Assembly: GCF_019578655.1 (NCBI RefSeq) | Contig: NC_063265.1 | Span: forward strand, 11,442,501 to 11,506,500 | Length of the DNA: 64,000 nucleotides | Reading direction: 5' to 3' | Origin: Ricinus communis | Taxonomy: Eukaryota; Streptophyta; Magnoliopsida; Malpighiales; Euphorbiaceae | Part shown: positions 24,101 through 36,200 of the stretch, piece by piece | Layout of the letters: each line of letters starts with the position of its first letter | How positions within the stretch are numbered: position 1 is the first letter of the stretch | Made by a program: the position numbers and the translations under genes | The notes under the pieces: model-generated | Databases searched by the model: none | What the model was told of the DNA's origin: nothing | What the model saw: the letters and a program-made list of their open reading frames with translations, nothing else

Positions 24101-25880
24101 ATGATCCACAGGTTAATCTAGCTCGTGAAACCCTTAAAGGTCTGTTGGCTCATTGGTTGGCTAAAAGAAGGCAAAGACTTGGATCCCAGGTTTCAGCTAA
24201 TGGGGATGTCTTACCTGGGAAGGATATTACTCCTAGAAGTCTTGCACATTCCAGAGTAGAGGTGGATGGTAGTACTGAAAATGACTCCATGGTGTATCCT
24301 CCATTTGAATTTTCAACAGTATCGCCTCCTTCGATTATTACGGAAGGGTCTCAAGGAGGCCCATGGAGAAAGAAAGTTACTGATTTAGATGGAACTGAAG
24401 ATGAAAAGGACTTCCCTTGGTGGTGTTTAGATTGCGTGTTGAATAATCGCATCCCTCAAAGAGAAAATAGCAAGTAGAGTCTTGACCTGATTGTTCTTTC
24501 TTTGTGTGCTTCACTGAATGAACATTTCATTTGTGAGTCACAGGGAATCATGCTTTTATGTGAAACTGTATGCCTGTTTCAGGCCATTCGCTTTCTGGTT
24601 CTTTGGACTTATTCGACATAATTTACATCTATGTGAATATTTTTATGCTTTCTTTTTTACTTGTTTGAACAATTATTGTGTTGTGTTTATTATGAGCCAA
24701 TCTAAGTAGGTTTCTCCCTGAGGTGCAGGTGCAGCTTTTATCTACATCCATGCGAAGGATCAACTGTTCAGATCCTCACACAAGGCAAACTAAGTGCACC
24801 CCGCATACTGAGAATACATAAAGTAAGTGGGGTTCTATTATCAACTCTGGTTCAGTTATTGAATAAAAAATAGTCAATATGTTATAAGAACTTGACTTAA
24901 AGGAATAAGTTACAATTTTCATGTGGTGTCTATTTATACTTTATGAGACATTTCCTTGAGACATTTTAATCAAAGTTGTTGTAGATTAAATTTTATAAAT
25001 TGTGCTCCACTTCTATGTTTATGCAGGTTGTCAATTATGTCATTGAAAAGCTGGTCCTTGACAAGCCGTTGGATGGCGTTAATCCTGATGGGACATTTGT
25101 TCCTGGACTTGGTGGAGGGCAGTCGCAGCATTCAGCAGTTGGAGATGGATCCTATAGACCTGGACTGAAGCCTTGGCAAAAGCTTAGGCCTTCCATAGAG
25201 ATTTTGTGCAACAATCAGGTATTTGGGCATACATATTTATATGAAACGCCCATACTCAGTAAGAGTCCATCATTATGAGAATGCATGATGACTTGCAATT
25301 TAGAAAATTAGGTTGTAGAGGTGCAATTGCAAATGTATAAGTTATATGCATAGATTGTGCTGGGAGGTACCCTGCAAGACACATTTCTCAAACTTGCAAG
25401 TAGCAAGGGCCTCGATGAGTTTGCCAGCAATTGATATTCTCAAACATATAGTCATTTCTGGAACAGGCACCAGATAGGAGCACAGTTTTATACATAGTGT
25501 GGTCTCATGTTTTAATACTACAACATATCTGCTGTTCTTTTCTCTCCTATATTATACTGTGCTCATTTTTCTTTTCCGTTTTCTCGAATAAAGTGCTGGT
25601 GCAGATGAATTGCAATGTACAAGAACCTGTAGAACATAACTGGACTTACTGTCAACTTTGATTATTTCTCTCATGCCGATATACTTATAGTTGTTTCAAC
25701 TAATTAGTTGAGTTGAACCACAAATCTGAGGATGTTCCTGCTGATGCCTGTTCTTCCTGCTAAATGAGATTGAATTTTCAGGTGTTATCCCCAGACATGA
25801 GCTTAGCCACAGTCAAAGCTTACATATGGAAGAAACAAGAGGATCTTGTTCTCAACTATAGAGTGGTTCAGGGAAGGTGA
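18482..25880 (+). CDS. WDR48/UAF1-like WD40 protein (LRS1-type), 17 exons; exon 1 frameshifted
   Basis: Exons: 18482-18579, 19369-19527, 19898-19963, 20067-20156, 20358-20663, 20825-20922, 21769-21804, 21903-22023, 22144-22380, 23278-23373, 23453-23518, 23719-23757, 23834-23968, 24112-24473, 24729-24822, 25027-25218, 25782-25880. All GT/AG with continuous phase; about 764 aa, the usual plant length. The N-terminal half is a WD40 propeller ([55 protein letters not shown]). The C-terminal half matches the WDR48-specific region (DUF3337; [29 protein letters not shown]). WDR48/UAF1 proteins are scaffolds that activate ubiquitin-specific proteases; the Arabidopsis relative is At3g05090 (LRS1, lateral roots). 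Exon 1 reads CAGGAACACG where copy 1 has CAGGGAACACG, so this start runs out of frame after 8 codons. Exons 2-17 are clean. Confidence 0.93.
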
Positions 25881-28800
25881 CTCCATACAACTTTTGGAAG
25901 GAGGTCAGTATTAAATTGATGTTATCTTCTCATGATTTTGCATACTGGAATGTCAATCTTTGCTTTTCCTTTTGATGCATTATCTTTAATTGGCAAGATA
26001 GTTGTGTTAGTAAAATTATACTGAGAATTGAAGGTTAACGACCTTGGTATTTCTTGGAAAATAAATGATTGCAATGAGAAGCTTTAATGTTTAGAGTTGA
26101 ACATGGTAAGTTATGCCCATTTGGTTGTTGTGGAACAAATGGTTGCTCCATTTTCAGACTGTTATCTAATGGGTCACAGCCTCACAGGTTGGACTTGGCT
26201 TATGATGATGGAATTTTGTGCTTGTGTAAAATATTGGGGAATACATTGATTCTTCTTGGTGCTTGGCATGGTCAGACATACAGTGATCCTTGTAAATTTG
26301 GAAAAGCAATTCGGTGCTGGCTAGTATATGAATTAGCTGAGAAGATCCTGGTAGCATTTTCGGCTGTTGGACAGAAGCTATATAACTTTGGAGTTTCATC
26401 TAAGCCATCATGCAAGCTTTCTTTTTTTTTTTTTTTTTTTTGGAGATGACACAGTTGTAGGTTTAGTCTGCATGTGGCAATGGAAAGATATGTTACTGGT
26501 GAAAATTAACATTGAATATCCTAGGAGCTTGCTGAGGGAGCCAAGTTAGCATTATGATGTCGAAAGCTTTGTAGATTTGTATTGTTGGGTACAATACATA
26601 GCATAGTAACTGTTGTTAAGATGGTGGTTTTTTTCCTTTCCAACTTGTTCTTTTTCCCCATTTGTGGAAATAATACAATTCCCATTCATTTTGATCTTGT
26701 AATGTGCGATAATTTTGCCCGTGAAACTGAGGTGTCACAAAGTGAAACTCTGTAACTGCACAAGCATTCAACGAGACCAATTAAAGAGATCATATGGCTT
26801 GGTTTACGATTCTGGCATATTCCCTTTGTATTGCAGCCAAATGAGCATTTCGACGCTACACACTGCTTTTCATGGCCATTATATAGTTGAATGCTGTTTT
26901 CTCTTTTCCAATGAAATGATTATTCAATTTTTTTTTTTTTTTTTCAAAGTTCAAGTTCAGCAACTACCTAACAACTATTGGTTCATATTTATGCTAACAC
27001 TAGCCAAATTTGTTTATTTGCCTAAAGCTCTAGTCGATTGGCAAGGGCATGCAATCATGATTTATTTCTGATTTGTAATGATATATTCCCACTGCCTCCA
27101 GGAATAACTGGATAGATGTTGTGATGCATTGTGCTGTTTCTGGATGGTGGACACTTGAGATGTATTATTCCTGTTAGGCCTCTTTTTTGAGAGAATGTTG
27201 TTGTGGGAATGAATTTCTTTCCCTATAGTTGTATGTCCTTGCTGTTGTCCTTTACACATAATCAGACTTGCTTGTATCGAAGTATTGTTAGCTGTTGTGC
27301 ATGAAGGATGGGTTATTTATCTTTCGCATATTTGCAAAAAGGCCTCAATTCCAACTATTCTCTTGACGTAAAGAAGAACATATGTAGAACGGAAGTATAT
27401 AACTTCTCAGTGTGGGTGATGGCATCTGTACTATTATGGGATGGAATTGGCTATAACTACTAGAACTAAGCAATTATCGGCACTTCAAAATGAAAGTGAT
27501 TGATGAAGATATTCGGTAAGAAATTTTTGTCATATTTGGGCTCGCAGAAGCCGAAATAATGGCACTGGTACTATTTGCTATATATATCACTTGGACCACT
27601 GGTATCTAGCTAGTCTGGTACCCATCACCAAGCAATGGTTCAAATGTAACACAGGGAGTTGAGGGCTTTGGTGTGGGTTCATCATCCATCCAGTAGTTGA
27701 GGTTCGATCTACTTGATCTGCTGTCAACAGCATTCTTTAAACTAGGTCATGGTTCCCTGCCCTGTCTGTTTCTGAACAATAGATTTCCACCCCCTCTTGT
27801 CTGCAATTTGGCATGACGCAGACACTTATGATCTTTTCTAGTTAGTGTATACAAACAACCTTTTCTCTTGTTTCTCTGTTCTTTTATATCTTAAGGAACT
27901 GTTATTTTCTTAGTCCCCTCAACCTTACTATTTTGTTAATTTAGAGATTTGTCATATGCTATAGATGTCATCACCTATTCACCTGCATTGAGCAAAAGTT
28001 ACTTTAAGTGTGTGTATTCCTCCCTCTCATCTTAGCAAAATAGATGGGCTTTAAAAAGTCTTATTGCAAGCGGCTTGCCCAAAATAATTACATGGATTAA
28101 ATATTATACATGGATTAAATATTATATGTTTGATTGAAATCTATAAAAAAATTAATTTTATTTAAAAGAAAAGATATGAAAAAAAAAAAATAGAATTGAT
28201 AAAGTTGAAAAAGATATTTTAGTGTTATAGAATTTATTGACTTACTAATGTGAAATTCATTTGAAAATTCTATTTATTTTGTTATAATTTAGTATAGTTA
28301 TAACTAATTTTATACAAATTTGATTATATGAAATATTAAATTAATTTTTACTTTATCTAATGTATATAAATTTTAAATTTACAAATAAATTTTATAAATT
28401 TTAATTAAATACTATGTAAATATAAATTTAATCATATCACTATGTATTATGGAATTGAATCTAAGAATTATCCTCTTTAATCACATGACAGGTCTTGCCC
28501 TCAAGTAATCTTTCTCCTCAATGATTATGAATTCATGAAAATGTAATTGTCCTTTTGTTCAGAAATCTAGAATCATGTATGCCTGCAAGTCACTATCAGA
28601 GGCAAGTGTGGAATGGGTTTGGTCAGATTTTTTTTTTTTCTTGTATAAAGTAAAAATATTTATATTGATAGGCAATTTCAAGTTTCATAAGTGAGTTTAT
28701 TTTAAAAATTATACTTAAGTTACTTGAATATATATCAAACTACTTATGTTTCCTCCTAACAAAAATTAAACTAGCTATATAGTTAATATAATTTCTTATC

Positions 28801-30140
28801 TTATACAATATATTGTCAATTATATCTTTATTGAATTGTTATTATATAGATTTTATTGAGTATCAGTCAAATATTAAGATATAAATACTTTCTTAAATAG
28901 CAAAGTTCAATTCGAATTTTACAAAAAGAATACTTATGCAACAATTAGATAAGGAAATAGTGCGGGACTAAGTAATGACTCCATAAGTTGGTCCAAAAAA
29001 TCAAAACATTCTCAAGCTGGAGTTATTTGGTTCAATATTCACAAAAATCGAAATGAGGACGATAGAACTTATCATAAAATAAAGGAGTAAATTCTAAAAG
29101 GGTTCAGAATCAGATATCAGGCAACTCTGAAATGAATCTATAAAGCTTGTATATTTGTTAGAGGCCGCTCTCCGTAACCGGTGTCAGCAGTAGGTCTGGC
29201 GTGGCCTTCCATTATTGCTCTCTGTGAAAGTAAAAAGAGCAATGGAACACTGACAAGTGGCACCTCTGCAATGACAACACCACAATATTACGCGCCTGTC
29301 TAGTATCATGTAGTTAAACTAAAATGACTGTTGAGACAGAGAAGCCAGAATAAGAGATCAGAAGCATTTGGCATGTGTGGCCAGACAAGAGCCAAGAAAA
29401 GTTGAAATGGAGCAACAAAGAAGGGCCACTCAATGCTCAAACAATAAGGTAATATACTCAACAATTTTTATAGCTAGGATCCAAAAACTCTTTTAGTTCC
29501 TTACCCCATTTCTCATCCTTGTTTTGTTTGTGTCAGTCAATTATCTTTTTCCTGTTATTATCACTCAAGTTACATCACACAATTTTCCTTTGCTTCCTTT
29601 TCACTGAATGGCCTGAATTTATTGCCGTCATGTCATTGTCTCAAAAAGAAAAAAAGAAAAAAACTCTAGAAAGTCGTATTTACAAGCTCTGCACTCAATT
29701 TTGCTTTATGGGTTTGCTTCAAAATTTGTTATTTTCTTTTAACTTCTCAGTTTTTATTTGTTTATTGTTAGTATAAGCAAGAGAACATGAAGTTTGTCAA
29801 GTGTTTCAGTTAGAGTGGTTTAAGGGGCATTCTAAGCGTGTTTTGGTACTTGAGAAGGGTTTTAATTTGTTCAGTTGGTGAATGTAGAAAAAAGGTCCTA
29901 TGTTACAAATAAAAGAGTGTTCTTATTTTTCAAGTTAAGAGTGTCTTGGTCTTCAGTGAGTGACCAGTTTAATATTACTATTGCAGCTTTTTTCAAGTGC
30001 TTTTAGGACTTGAAAGAGTTTTTGACTTGCTGTTAGTGCTTTCAGAAAGTTCCAAGTTGTTAATTTTATTTAATTATGAGTTCAAGTTTTCTGGTTTCAT
30101 TATTATTTTCTCAATCTTGATAATTTGAAGCCCTTTCTAA
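25881..30140. other. intergenic region, no gene recognised
   Basis: The first several hundred bases after the WD40 stop are probably 3' UTR and downstream flank. No ORF resembles a known protein and none is ATG-initiated with convincing codon use. Features seen: T-runs at 26420-26440 and 26928-26944, an 18-bp tandem duplication (ACATGGATTAAATATTAT) near 28090-28130, AT-rich DNA at 28080-28480 and 28640-28970, and a short hairpin near 29207-29247 (12-bp arms with a 3-nt bulge). The last 600 bp are likely promoter and leader of the next gene. Confidence 0.5.
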
Positions 30141-30203
30141 GTGCAAATACTTGAAAGTAGTGATAAGTTGGTTCTTTTGGGTCTGCCTTTCCTAATACAA
30201 GCC

Positions 30204-33200
30204 ATGGCATCAGTTGTTTCATTCCGAGTATCACCTTATTATTTGTTAAATTCAGAAATTAAGCCTCGGTTGCAAGTGAGAGTTCAGAGTTTAGATGGTA
30301 GTGATTCGACAATGCTGTCATCTGGTTCAGTTGCGGTGAATGGAACTTCTTTCATTGGGAGAATAGAGAACAACGGAGCACTTAATGGTGGCAGTACCAC
30401 TACAAAGAAAGAAGAGGGTAGAGTTTTGATTGATGGAGGAAATGGGAGATTAAAGTCTAGAGTTGAGAAAAAGCAGGTGAAAAATGTTTCTCAAGATTTT
30501 GAAGTTCTGTGGGATGATGGATATGGAACCAAGACAGCGAAGGATTATCTTGAAGGAGCCAAGGAGATGAATAGGTTTGATGACGGACCACCTAGGTGGT
30601 TTAGCCCCATTGAGAGTGGGCAACCTTTAAAAGATTCTCCAACTCTTCTGTTTTTGCCTGGTAATGTCTGTAATATTGTCTCACTGTGCCAAAAGTTAAA
30701 ATTTGATCTGCCACAAGTTCTGCAAAGTAGGAACACCTTAATAGGACTTTCTTATTAATGGGATTATAGCTCCCTGGAAGTGATTTGGATCTCTATTTCA
30801 TAAGTTCTTAGTGAATTCAATTCCTAGCTATGCAAGCTTATGGATTTTAGAATTATATTTGATGCATGCAGGGCTTGATGGTGTTGGCTTGGGACTTACT
30901 TTGCACCATAAAGCTCTGGGAAAGTATGCTATTTTCTTTTTCTAGTCTCACTATAATTACTAAATTCTTGTGTTTATTTTTGGACTATCAGTTTCTGAAC
31001 GGTTCGTTTTTAATAAGGCGACAATAAAATTATGTTTGAAAACTTGAATTAGGTGTCTGGATCCTGGAAAGTTTTGGGTCTGCTGTGAGATGACTGCTCT
31101 AGAAACAACTTATTTGCTAATCTTTTATTGGAGTTTGTTTTCTAGTTGTTCCACATTAGGGTAACATTCAAAAACTTCGATTATTCATTTGTAATTTCTT
31201 CAAAATCTTAGCTCGCCACCCCCCACACACACAGAAAGACAAAATATATAGAATTATCCTTCTTTATAGTCTTATATATAATGAAGAAAGCTAGTTTTGG
31301 CCCCATCACTGCATAAATGTATGTTTACATTCATAAATGTAGTCATGTATTTGGATGGATATATGGCCTATTAAGTTTTTTATTAAACGTCCTTTATGCT
31401 TCTATCATTTTATTGCCTTTTTTTTTTTTCGTGATGCTTGCATGCTGTTTGTCAGCCACCTTTCTGCTAATATTTGTATTAATTAGTTATTGATCTCCAG
31501 TCTTTCAGATTTGCACTGAGGTCATTGTAAGAATTATAATGCTTGAGAGTTGATATTCATGTTTGGTTTTGTTATTTCAGTCCATAAATGATTTTATTAT
31601 CTTGATTTTGGCAAACACAGGGTATTTGAAGTTTGGTGCCTTCATATTCCAGTCTACAACAGAACACCATTTGAAGGTCTCAACCTATTAGCAGTTTCTT
31701 GTATCCTTTATACTTTCTCAAAATAAATATTTATTTTAAAAGCCAAAAATTGTCTATATGATTAATGTGATGCCATATGGTCATCTATGCAGTTAGAATA
31801 GTCGTTCATGGCAAGTTGATATTGCACAAGTTTGATTTTATGATTTCAGCAAAAAGATATACTGCTGTGAAGACGACCTAAATTTCGTGGAATTAAAATG
31901 GCTTACAAGTTTTCTCTATTCAAGTGTCAAAGTATTAAACCGCAGGCAATTTAATTTATCAGAAACTTAATGGGATTTTGTTTCTTGAAGGACTGGTGAA
32001 ATTTGTTGAGGAAACAGTCAGGCTTGAGCATGCCTTGTTCCCAGATAAGCCGATTTATCTAGTCGGAGATTCCTTTGGAGGATGTCTAGCACTTGCTGTT
32101 GCTGCCCGTAATCCCAAAATTGACTTTGTAGTGATACTAGCCAATCCAGGTCAGTTCCATGATAAGCATTAATTTATTATATATTCTTGATTGTCTTTTC
32201 GACTTCCTGATTGATATTGTCTGAATTAGACTGACATTTAAATCCTTTTATTTTAGCTACATCATTCGGCAGATCACAGCTGCAACCATTGCTTCCTGTC
32301 TTGGAAGCATTCCCTGAAGGATTACATAATGCAGTTCCCTATCTTCTTAGCTTTGTAATGGGTACATCTTCAGTTTGTAATTTATTATTCATATTTGTTG
32401 TAACTGATATCTTGCACATGTACTGTTTGAGACTCGAATATAAATCTGTTTGCATTGCATTTGAGTATTTATACACATTGCCAGTATTTGGAACTTCCCT
32501 AGTCATAATCTGTTTGAACTGCCATTTAACAGCCGGTTGAGCTTTTCAGTTTTCAAATAGCTTTAGATGCCTCGTTGAGAAAAGAATTTATCTGATATTA
32601 CTACTTTTTATCTTTTAATGGCACCAGGTAATCCATTGAAGATGGCAATGGTTGATGTCGAATATATACTTCCTCCTAGATTAAAAATCGAACAGCTGTC
32701 TGGGAATCTTACTGCTTTGCTACCATATCTTTCTGTATGCTATGCTAGCCTCTTTTACCTTTTATTGTGTTCTGCTCTGTTTTGTTCTGTTCCATTTTAT
32801 TGTTTTTGGTCAATTTGTGAACCCTTTAGTTCCCATTGACTAGAGATTCTATTACAAATGGCTCATTTATGGACAGAAAGTGTCTGGATGGTAGCTTATA
32901 TGGGAAGAGATCTAGGTGCATAATCTTATTATAAATTCAGATCACATTGCTATTCTTCAATTCCATGGTAAATAGCTTGTAAATGTAACATTCAAAGTCA
33001 TAGTTGGCTTGATTAACAAAATTCTATAAGCACAATGAATGCAACAGCTCATGCAGTCGTGAGTAAAGGTATTTCCAAATGTTTCTTGGCAAATATACAA
33101 AGGAATGAAATGCAAGTGCTGCTCTGATTTAAAGTTTTCAATGATCTGATTTTAGATTTCTCTGCACAGTTAAGAGGCCATGTACAAAGGATAAACTATT

Positions 33201-36200
33201 TTGGGCAGGGGAAATTATGCAACTCTATTATTATATTTGAGTAACCAAAGATACAACTATTGACCAAGATTTATTCAGGTCTGATGTGAAATAAATTGAT
33301 TCCTATCAGGCAGTTAGATTTAGTCATTCCTTTGATTTGCTTAAATATTCTTCTTAGGCAATGCACATATACTAATATGTTTATTTTCAGGGTTTGGCTG
33401 ATATTATTCCCAAGGATACTCTTGTTTGGAAGTTAAAATTACTAAAATCAGCTGCTGCTTATACCAATTCCCGTCTTCATGCTGTAAAAGCTGAAGTGCT
33501 AGTGCTTGCTAGGTCTTTATTCTCTCTTCACATGCTTGATTTTATTCTCGTAATGTATGCAACTCACTTTAGAATTGGTTAAAGATTCATGGAATTTTAA
33601 CATTTGATGGTGGTGTCTTCTTTGCAGTGGCGCAGATTATATGCTTCCTAGTGCAGATGAAGCTAAGCGCCTTAAAATTCATTACAGAATTGTATAGTTC
33701 GCCACTTCAAAGACAATGGGCATACACTTCTGCTGGTAAGTAAGAAATAATTATGTTATGCATATATGCATCTGAAACAAATGGTTGTATTCTTGTGCAT
33801 GCAAGTGTCTTAGATACTATAATGCAGTTTTATTGGTTCCTTTTTTATGCACTTTCAAATCAGTTGCACTTCTGGTCACATCAAAATTTATACGACTTGC
33901 TAATGTTGAATCAACACTTGCATTTCCTGGTCATTGAGTAAAGAAATTACCATTTTCAACTGTTCAGAGTTGTAATGTAGTCCTGGGAAGGAAATCCATT
34001 TGCCTTCTCCTTATAACTTCAATTTCTCAATAGCTGGTTCATTTTTCTGTTAAACAAGTGTAGATTCATATTTAGCTTCTCTAATGGTAGTTAACCATGC
34101 CTTTCTTGATCGGCATAGTTGTTGTAACAGTAGCTTCATGGCTATGTTGTGAAAACTTTTGCTTTCGGTGCTTCTTTTTTTTTTGGTGTCGTCTCATTGT
34201 GTCTTGATCATAAGCCCCAAAACTTGAAGTAACTGAAACCATATATCACCTGACCAACATATATTCTCTTTGTCCATCTTTGTTATGACTTCATTCTGAT
34301 AAAGGCAAAGTTCAGTTCCAAGATATAAATTTCATTGTTAATTTCAGCATGAAGGTTATGATGATAAAATAAAGTATGCTTATGCAACACTAGTTTAAGT
34401 AGCACATTTTCTTCTTCTTCTTTTTTTTTTTCCCATTGTTTTTTTTTATTTTCTTCACATGTAGGTTTAGTGGAATTGTTTTATTGTACTTTATCTTTTA
34501 TAACCATAAATCAGAAGATTCTGAAATTCTTAAATGGATGCTCTGGATGACTTTATGCTTATGAGAAATGCAATACACCTCACTCTTTCTTGTTAGTAGG
34601 CTGTCTTAGGCAGTTGCATTGATTGCATCCTTAGCTTGTAGAATTGTTTTTCTGTACAAAAGCTTCATTCTGGGCTGCACTCAAGCTTCCATCTTTAACT
34701 CTATTTCGCTGTGGAACGATAAATTCAGTGGGCTGCTTTTGTCTGCTATTTTTCCCTCTAACATAACCTTCTCTTACGGACACAGGAAGATGGCATTAAT
34801 TTGCTCACTATTATTAAAGGTACTGGCAAATATCGTCTCAAGGAGAATTGATTTTGTCTCAGACTTTCTGCCACCTAGCATGTCAGAATTCAAGCGTGGC
34901 TTTTATGAAATATCTGGGTAATAGCAGATCTCTTCATGATGGCTCTTAATGGACAGACTGGGGATCCAACTTGATCTAGCTTACGAGATCTATGATAGCA
35001 ATATAGTTCATTCCTCAAATTTATTCATGATGATATCTCATGGTCCATTAAATTTTCATTTGACATTAATGCTTACCAGTACTAAACTGTGAACATTGAG
35101 TGAGTTCATTGTTATCTTTTACTTTGTTCCTTATTAAGGTTAAAATTTCTAAGAGATTTCAACAGGCTGACATTATCTATGGCTACATAGCCTACAAATC
35201 CAGGATTAGAACATTATTGATCCATTTATGGATTGTGGTGAATCTGAAGCACCTAGGTGAATTAATTTTAGGTGTCTCACTTAGGCATTGACTACATGCT
35301 GGGCTGACTAGCTTGTTCAAGTTGCTATCCATCACATAAAATTGTCTATCTCAGACTCTAGCTGCTAATAAAATCACCTACCTTTCAGGTTATTACGCTT
35401 TGTTACAGGTGCTGCTTTGTTCTCAACTCTGGATGACGGAAGGATAGTGAGAGGTCTTGCTGGGGTTCCAAATAAAGGTCCTGTTATATTAGTTGGTTAC
35501 CATATGCTGATGGGACTCGAACTTTATTCCCTCTATGAAGAGTTTCTGAGAGAGAAGAACATTGCACTTCGTGGTTTAGCACATCCAATAATATCCAATG
35601 GAAGGCTTGAAGAGTTAACTAATGAATTTTCTGTTTCTGATTGGATGCAAGTTATGGGTGCTTTACCTGTTACACCAAGCAATCTTTTCAAATTGCTTTC
35701 TACAAAATCACACGTGCTTCTTTATCCTGGGGTGCAGGAGGCTCTGCATTACAAGGTATACCAACTTTATTGTACTTCACTTGACCAGGTTTATTTGGAA
35801 GCTAAAACCATGTATATCTGTTGTGACTTTTTCAGAACTACTGTCAAATATCTATCTTATTTCTTAGCACAAGATGTTAACAAGTATATGGGGATTAAAT
35901 GTTTTCATTCTTAGTGTGATGTGTAGCATGACTGCCAGACTAGTAGTTTAGCACTCCATACAAGCAAGCTAACTTGTATGCTATTGTTGCAATCAACATG
36001 GATGCTATCTCATCACTATCATTCTCACCTCAACAACCAACCCGCCTTTATTGCCACTATGGATGGCACAATCTCTTCAATTGTTATGATCCCATGATTA
36101 TCACGTCGACAACTTATCTTCTTATCACAATGGCTTCAATCAATTCGTCACATTTTTTCATCTTCATGTTGCAGTTACTGCCATGATAACATATGATCCT

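Noticed and set aside
26087..26449. 120-codon ORF downstream of the WD40 gene
   Set aside because: No recognised family, no splice or promoter context, ends in a T-run; probably chance in the 3' flank.
27690..27760. tRNA-like GAGGTTCGATCTAC
   Set aside because: The T-arm-like motif lacks matching acceptor, D and anticodon arms.
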